Of a stretch of DNA of 64,000 bases, positions 62,958-64,000 are shown piece by piece. Location: the NCBI RefSeq assembly GCF_000758665.1, contig NZ_CP009285.1, positions 3,720,001 to 3,784,000 on the forward strand, in the 5' to 3' direction. The position numbers were made by a program, and so were the translations under genes. The notes under the pieces are model-generated. The model did not search any database and was not told the DNA's origin. It saw nothing but the letters and a program-made list of their open reading frames with translations. The stretch's first letter is position 1. The number at the start of each line of letters is the position of its first letter. The DNA is from Paenibacillus borealis. Its GTDB lineage: Bacteria; Bacillota; Bacilli; Paenibacillales; Paenibacillaceae.

Positions 62958-63981
62958 ACAAATGCACTCTGAGATTGAAGAGACCCGGTGTCAGAGCTGC
63001 GGGGGAAGGGAGATTGAAGCAGGATTTACGTTAGCGTTATGCCATGAGTGCCGGACGCAGCTCTCCAGGCGGCCGGTTCCTGTCTGGATCAAGGGTATCA
63101 CAGTGGTAATTGTTATTTTGCTGGTATATGCTATGGCTCACTTTCCATCCACACTGACAGCAGGTATACATTACAAGCGGGGTGTACAGGCATATGCAGA
63201 TCATAAGAACCTTACAGCCGCCCGCGAATTTGAACAAGCATCAGAGCGTTTTCCCGATTCAACCAAGATCCTTGCCCGTCTGTTTCTGGCCTATTACCAT
63301 TCAGACCGGATAAACGAAGCCAATCAGGTATTTGGCAGAATTAGCGGCGAAGAGGCAGAAGACGAGGAGATGGCCAATCAGATCAATACAGTGATTACTG
63401 AAATGGACCGCCGTTATTATGCGGAAGAAGAGCTGGAGGACATACTGGCTGAAGAGGAGCTTGAGCCTCGGATCAAGAAGCTGAAACAATACATAACCGG
63501 GCATCCCGAGAATGTCTCTGGGCAATATTATCTGGCAGACAGTCTCTTTGATGCCAAGCAGTTTACTGAAGTAGAATCCATAATGCTGAAGCTGCGGGAG
63601 TCAGAACCTGATTTTGATATTGCGACTCTGCTGTTAGCTGCAGCTTATAGGGAAACCAAGCAATACGACAAAGCGGCCGTAGAAGTTCAATCTGTGCTTA
63701 GCGGAAACACGGAGAGCGACCATGCTTATTTTGCCTTAAGCAGAATTGAACTGAAGCAGCATAAGGATGAGCAAGGCTTGAGTGACGCACAGAAAGCATA
63801 TGAGCTGAATCCGGATAATGGTGCGAATATCGCCAATTTGGCGCTTGCCAATCACTATACTCAGCATTTGGATGAGCGTGACCATCTGGTGGCCTTGCTG
63901 CAGAACCGTGACGACTATAGTCAACAGGAACTGGATCAGTTAACTTCGGTCTTCAACGCGACAACGGCCTGGCGGGACTAA
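62935..63981 (+). CDS. Zinc-ribbon plus TPR membrane protein
   Basis: 348 aa. An N-terminal zinc ribbon (CQSCGG and CHECR, residues 19-39) precedes one membrane helix at about 51-68 (GITVVIVILLVYAMAHF). An extracytoplasmic TPR array follows (about 77-340, e.g. GVQAYADHKNLTAAREFEQASERFPDS and YFALSRIELKQHKDEQGLSDAQKAYELNPD). It is probably an assembly or scaffold protein; function unknown. A Shine-Dalgarno-like GAGGTGA after its stop (63990-63996) suggests another gene beyond the window. Confidence 0.8.
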   Translation: MGNISSDEQMHSEIEETRCQSCGGREIEAGFTLALCHECRTQLSRRPVPVWIKGITVVIVILLVYAMAHFPSTLTAGIHYKRGVQAYADHKNLTAAREFEQASERFPDSTKILARLFLAYYHSDRINEANQVFGRISGEEAEDEEMANQINTVITEMDRRYYAEEELEDILAEEELEPRIKKLKQYITGHPENVSGQYYLADSLFDAKQFTEVESIMLKLRESEPDFDIATLLLAAAYRETKQYDKAAVEVQSVLSGNTESDHAYFALSRIELKQHKDEQGLSDAQKAYELNPDNGANIANLALANHYTQHLDERDHLVALLQNRDDYSQQELDQLTSVFNATTAWRD

Positions 63982-64000
63982 TATGAAGTGAGGTGAATCA

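Overview
The window looks like chromosomal DNA from a Paenibacillus-type Firmicute. Shine-Dalgarno sites are strong (AAGGAGG-like), many starts are GTG or TTG, and there are Bacillus-type TPP and purine riboswitches, CcpA cre sites, LicT/RAT antitermination and an S-layer-homology protein. Base composition is moderate throughout. There is no rRNA, tRNA, CRISPR array or prophage. The accessory character is confined to one insertion sequence, a family of dispersed intergenic repeats and several decayed genes.

Layout. 1-300: a TPP riboswitch and terminator on the minus strand, controlling a thiamine-related gene outside the left edge. 0.3-2.8 kb: a TetR repressor divergent from a 14-TM drug exporter, with twin operators. 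2.9-5.4 kb: a cystine-type amino-acid ABC transporter. 5.4-10.4 kb: SLH protein, an internally duplicated unknown protein, Fur, a TetR regulator, an AIM24-like protein, a small basic protein and an AraC regulator. 10.7-15.7 kb: a five-gene operon (two TIM-barrel isomerases, two Gfo/Idh/MocA oxidoreductases, an APH-fold kinase) that looks like oxidative sugar or glycoside catabolism. 15.7-29.6 kb: FabV, an HXXEE membrane protein, a lone OppD, a GH43 arabinanase, a CynX-type permease with a LysR regulator, FabF, an MmyB-type regulator, a second citrate synthase, an MFS transporter and exonuclease III. 29.6-37.4 kb: amidase, VanZ-RDD fusion, two ECF sigma/anti-sigma pairs and an M29 aminopeptidase. 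37.4-46.4 kb: a GNAT enzyme, a Fur-boxed heme monooxygenase, an amidohydrolase/LacI operon with twin operators, an SDR remnant, a third ECF/anti-sigma pair, an unusual carbamoyltransferase and an L,D-transpeptidase. 46.8-50.5 kb: a TelA/VWA/membrane-protein operon. 50.6-52.9 kb: a truncated RidA gene and an IS110-family element inserted inside a dispersed repeat. 52.9-56.8 kb: an RCC1/stalk protein and a decayed blaI-blaR1 pair. 56.8-58.1 kb: a purine-riboswitch-controlled EamA exporter. 58.1-62.8 kb: a complete bgl operon (cre, promoter, RAT, licT, RAT, bglP, bglH). The right end holds a TPR membrane protein.

The most striking observations are two. First, the IS110 element has split a REP-like dispersed repeat that is present intact elsewhere in the window, and its non-coding left end carries a 13-nt copy of its own target junction, as expected of a bridge RNA target guide. 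Second, a C-type purine riboswitch with an enlarged P2 loop precedes an EamA exporter, and its alternative pairing predicts an ON switch. This suggests a ligand-induced purine or nucleoside efflux pump that does not belong to the PbuE family.
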